DNA of 5,715 nt from contig CADBPK010000265.1 in NCBI GenBank assembly GCA_902796465.1, forward strand, positions 1-5,715. Reading direction: 5' to 3'. Source of the stretch: an uncultured Erysipelotrichaceae bacterium (GTDB taxonomy: Bacteria; Bacillota_I; Bacilli_A; Erysipelotrichales; Erysipelotrichaceae). The first letter of the stretch is position 1; each line of letters begins with the position of its first letter. The notes beneath the pieces are model-generated. The model was not told the origin of the DNA. It saw nothing but the letters and a program-made list of their open reading frames with translations, and searched no databases. Positions 5,238 through 5,715 of this stretch are shown here, piece by piece. The translations under genes and the position numbers were made by a program.

Positions 5238-5715
5238 TTATTCGGCCATTAAGATCTCAACTGATTTTCTTAAAGTCGTTTCATCGCCGGTGTTGCCCGG
5301 GAAAATAACATACGGTGTTCGCGGGAAGCGTGATTCTTCTCCTGTCTGCCAGACCGGAATGCCGGGCTGGATCTGTCCAAGGACATTGGCACGTTTTACC
5401 GCGAGGGCTTTGGTGCCGACATCAGAAGATGTAATGCCTCCCTTTGCGATGACAAATGCCGGTGTAATGGACAGTCTGCCGACCAGGCTCTGCACGCCGT
5501 CGGAGATCTTCACTGATCTGACAAGCGCTGATTCCTTTGTGTCATTTTCAACTGTCAGGAGCTTCCGGCATGTGAAGCAGACAGCCGTTTTGCCGCTGCG
5601 GATGATCTCCTCTTCCGCTTTGACACAGCGGTCAACTTCATTGTAGAAGGCTTCATCACCTTCCAGCACAAGGTTGGAATTGAATTCGACCGGTACGACA
5701 CAGTCAAGCTTGAGC
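5238..5715 (-). CDS. Four-carbon acid sugar kinase, C-terminal part (5' end outside window)
   Basis: C-terminal nucleotide-binding part (158 residues visible) of a DUF1537/OtnK-type kinase, which phosphorylates four-carbon sugar acids such as threonate, erythronate or 3-dehydrotetronate in the cytosol; the full family length is roughly 400-480 residues. Counting from the window edge, the fragment begins with a PVEFNS-like strand, has an AKGGITSSD nucleotide-binding loop (about 90-98), then GQIQPGIPVW (about 113-122), ESRFP, and the family-typical FPGNTGDE near 138-145 before a short helical end. The frame is open to the window edge with no stop, so the in-frame GTG at 5667-5669 is an internal codon and not the start. 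Specificity cannot be told from this half because the substrate-binding N-terminal domain is missing. It is convergent with the PP-loop gene and shares its terminator. Confidence 0.9.
   Translation of the reverse strand, partial: LKLDCVVPVEFNSNLVLEGDEAFYNEVDRCVKAEEEIIRSGKTAVCFTCRKLLTVENDTKESALVRSVKISDGVQSLVGRLSITPAFVIAKGGITSSDVGTKALAVKRANVLGQIQPGIPVWQTGEESRFPRTPYVIFPGNTGDETTLRKSVEILMAE

Noticed and set aside
1..5715. CRISPR array, tRNA, rRNA, insertion sequence or attachment site
   Set aside because: No regularly spaced repeats, cloverleaf, rRNA motifs, transposase or terminal inverted repeats were found on reading both strands.

Overview
The window looks like chromosomal DNA of a Gram-positive member of the Bacillota. 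The evidence is a class B-type sortase, a lipoprotein with a short lipobox signal, an OatA-type acyltransferase/SGNH membrane protein, luxS, and compact intrinsic terminators. Base composition is close to balanced. An Erysipelotrichia-like gut or oral lineage would fit, but this is only an impression: no rRNA or marker phylogeny is available. I see no mobile element, CRISPR array, tRNA or rRNA, and coding density is very high.

Layout from left to right. (1) Positions 1-1781, minus strand: an acyltransferase-3 membrane protein fused to an extracytoplasmic SGNH esterase-fold domain; its 3' end lies outside the window. (2) Positions 1782-1833: a 52-bp gap holding an intrinsic terminator for the genes to its right and a probable promoter for the acyltransferase. 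(3) Positions 1834-4183, minus strand: a tight three-gene cluster in the order luxS, unrecognised lipoprotein, class B-like sortase. The gaps are 1 and 6 nt and a terminator follows. (4) Positions 4184-4284: a divergent intergenic region. (5) Positions 4285-5133, plus strand: a TtcA-family PP-loop tRNA-thiolation-type ATPase. (6) Positions 5134-5237: a convergent gap with a strong bidirectional terminator. (7) Positions 5238-5715, minus strand: the C-terminal third of a four-carbon acid sugar kinase (DUF1537/OtnK family); its 5' part lies outside the window.

How the parts fit together. The left two thirds are dominated by cell-envelope functions (surface-polymer O-acylation, sortase, lipoprotein), with luxS at the head of the sortase operon. 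LuxS detoxifies S-ribosylhomocysteine and makes the AI-2 precursor. Its tight linkage to a lipoprotein and a sortase is not one of the usual luxS neighbourhoods (pfs, methionine-cycle genes) and is the most unusual gene arrangement here. The PP-loop protein and the sugar-acid kinase look like independent transcription units.

The most interesting small-scale signal is a shared start architecture. The acyltransferase and the PP-loop gene both lack a Shine-Dalgarno sequence, and each has a perfect TATAAT only 9-10 nt before its start codon, so both mRNAs may be leaderless. In contrast, luxS and the lipoprotein gene have clear Shine-Dalgarno sites. No complete novel defence or mobile system is evident.
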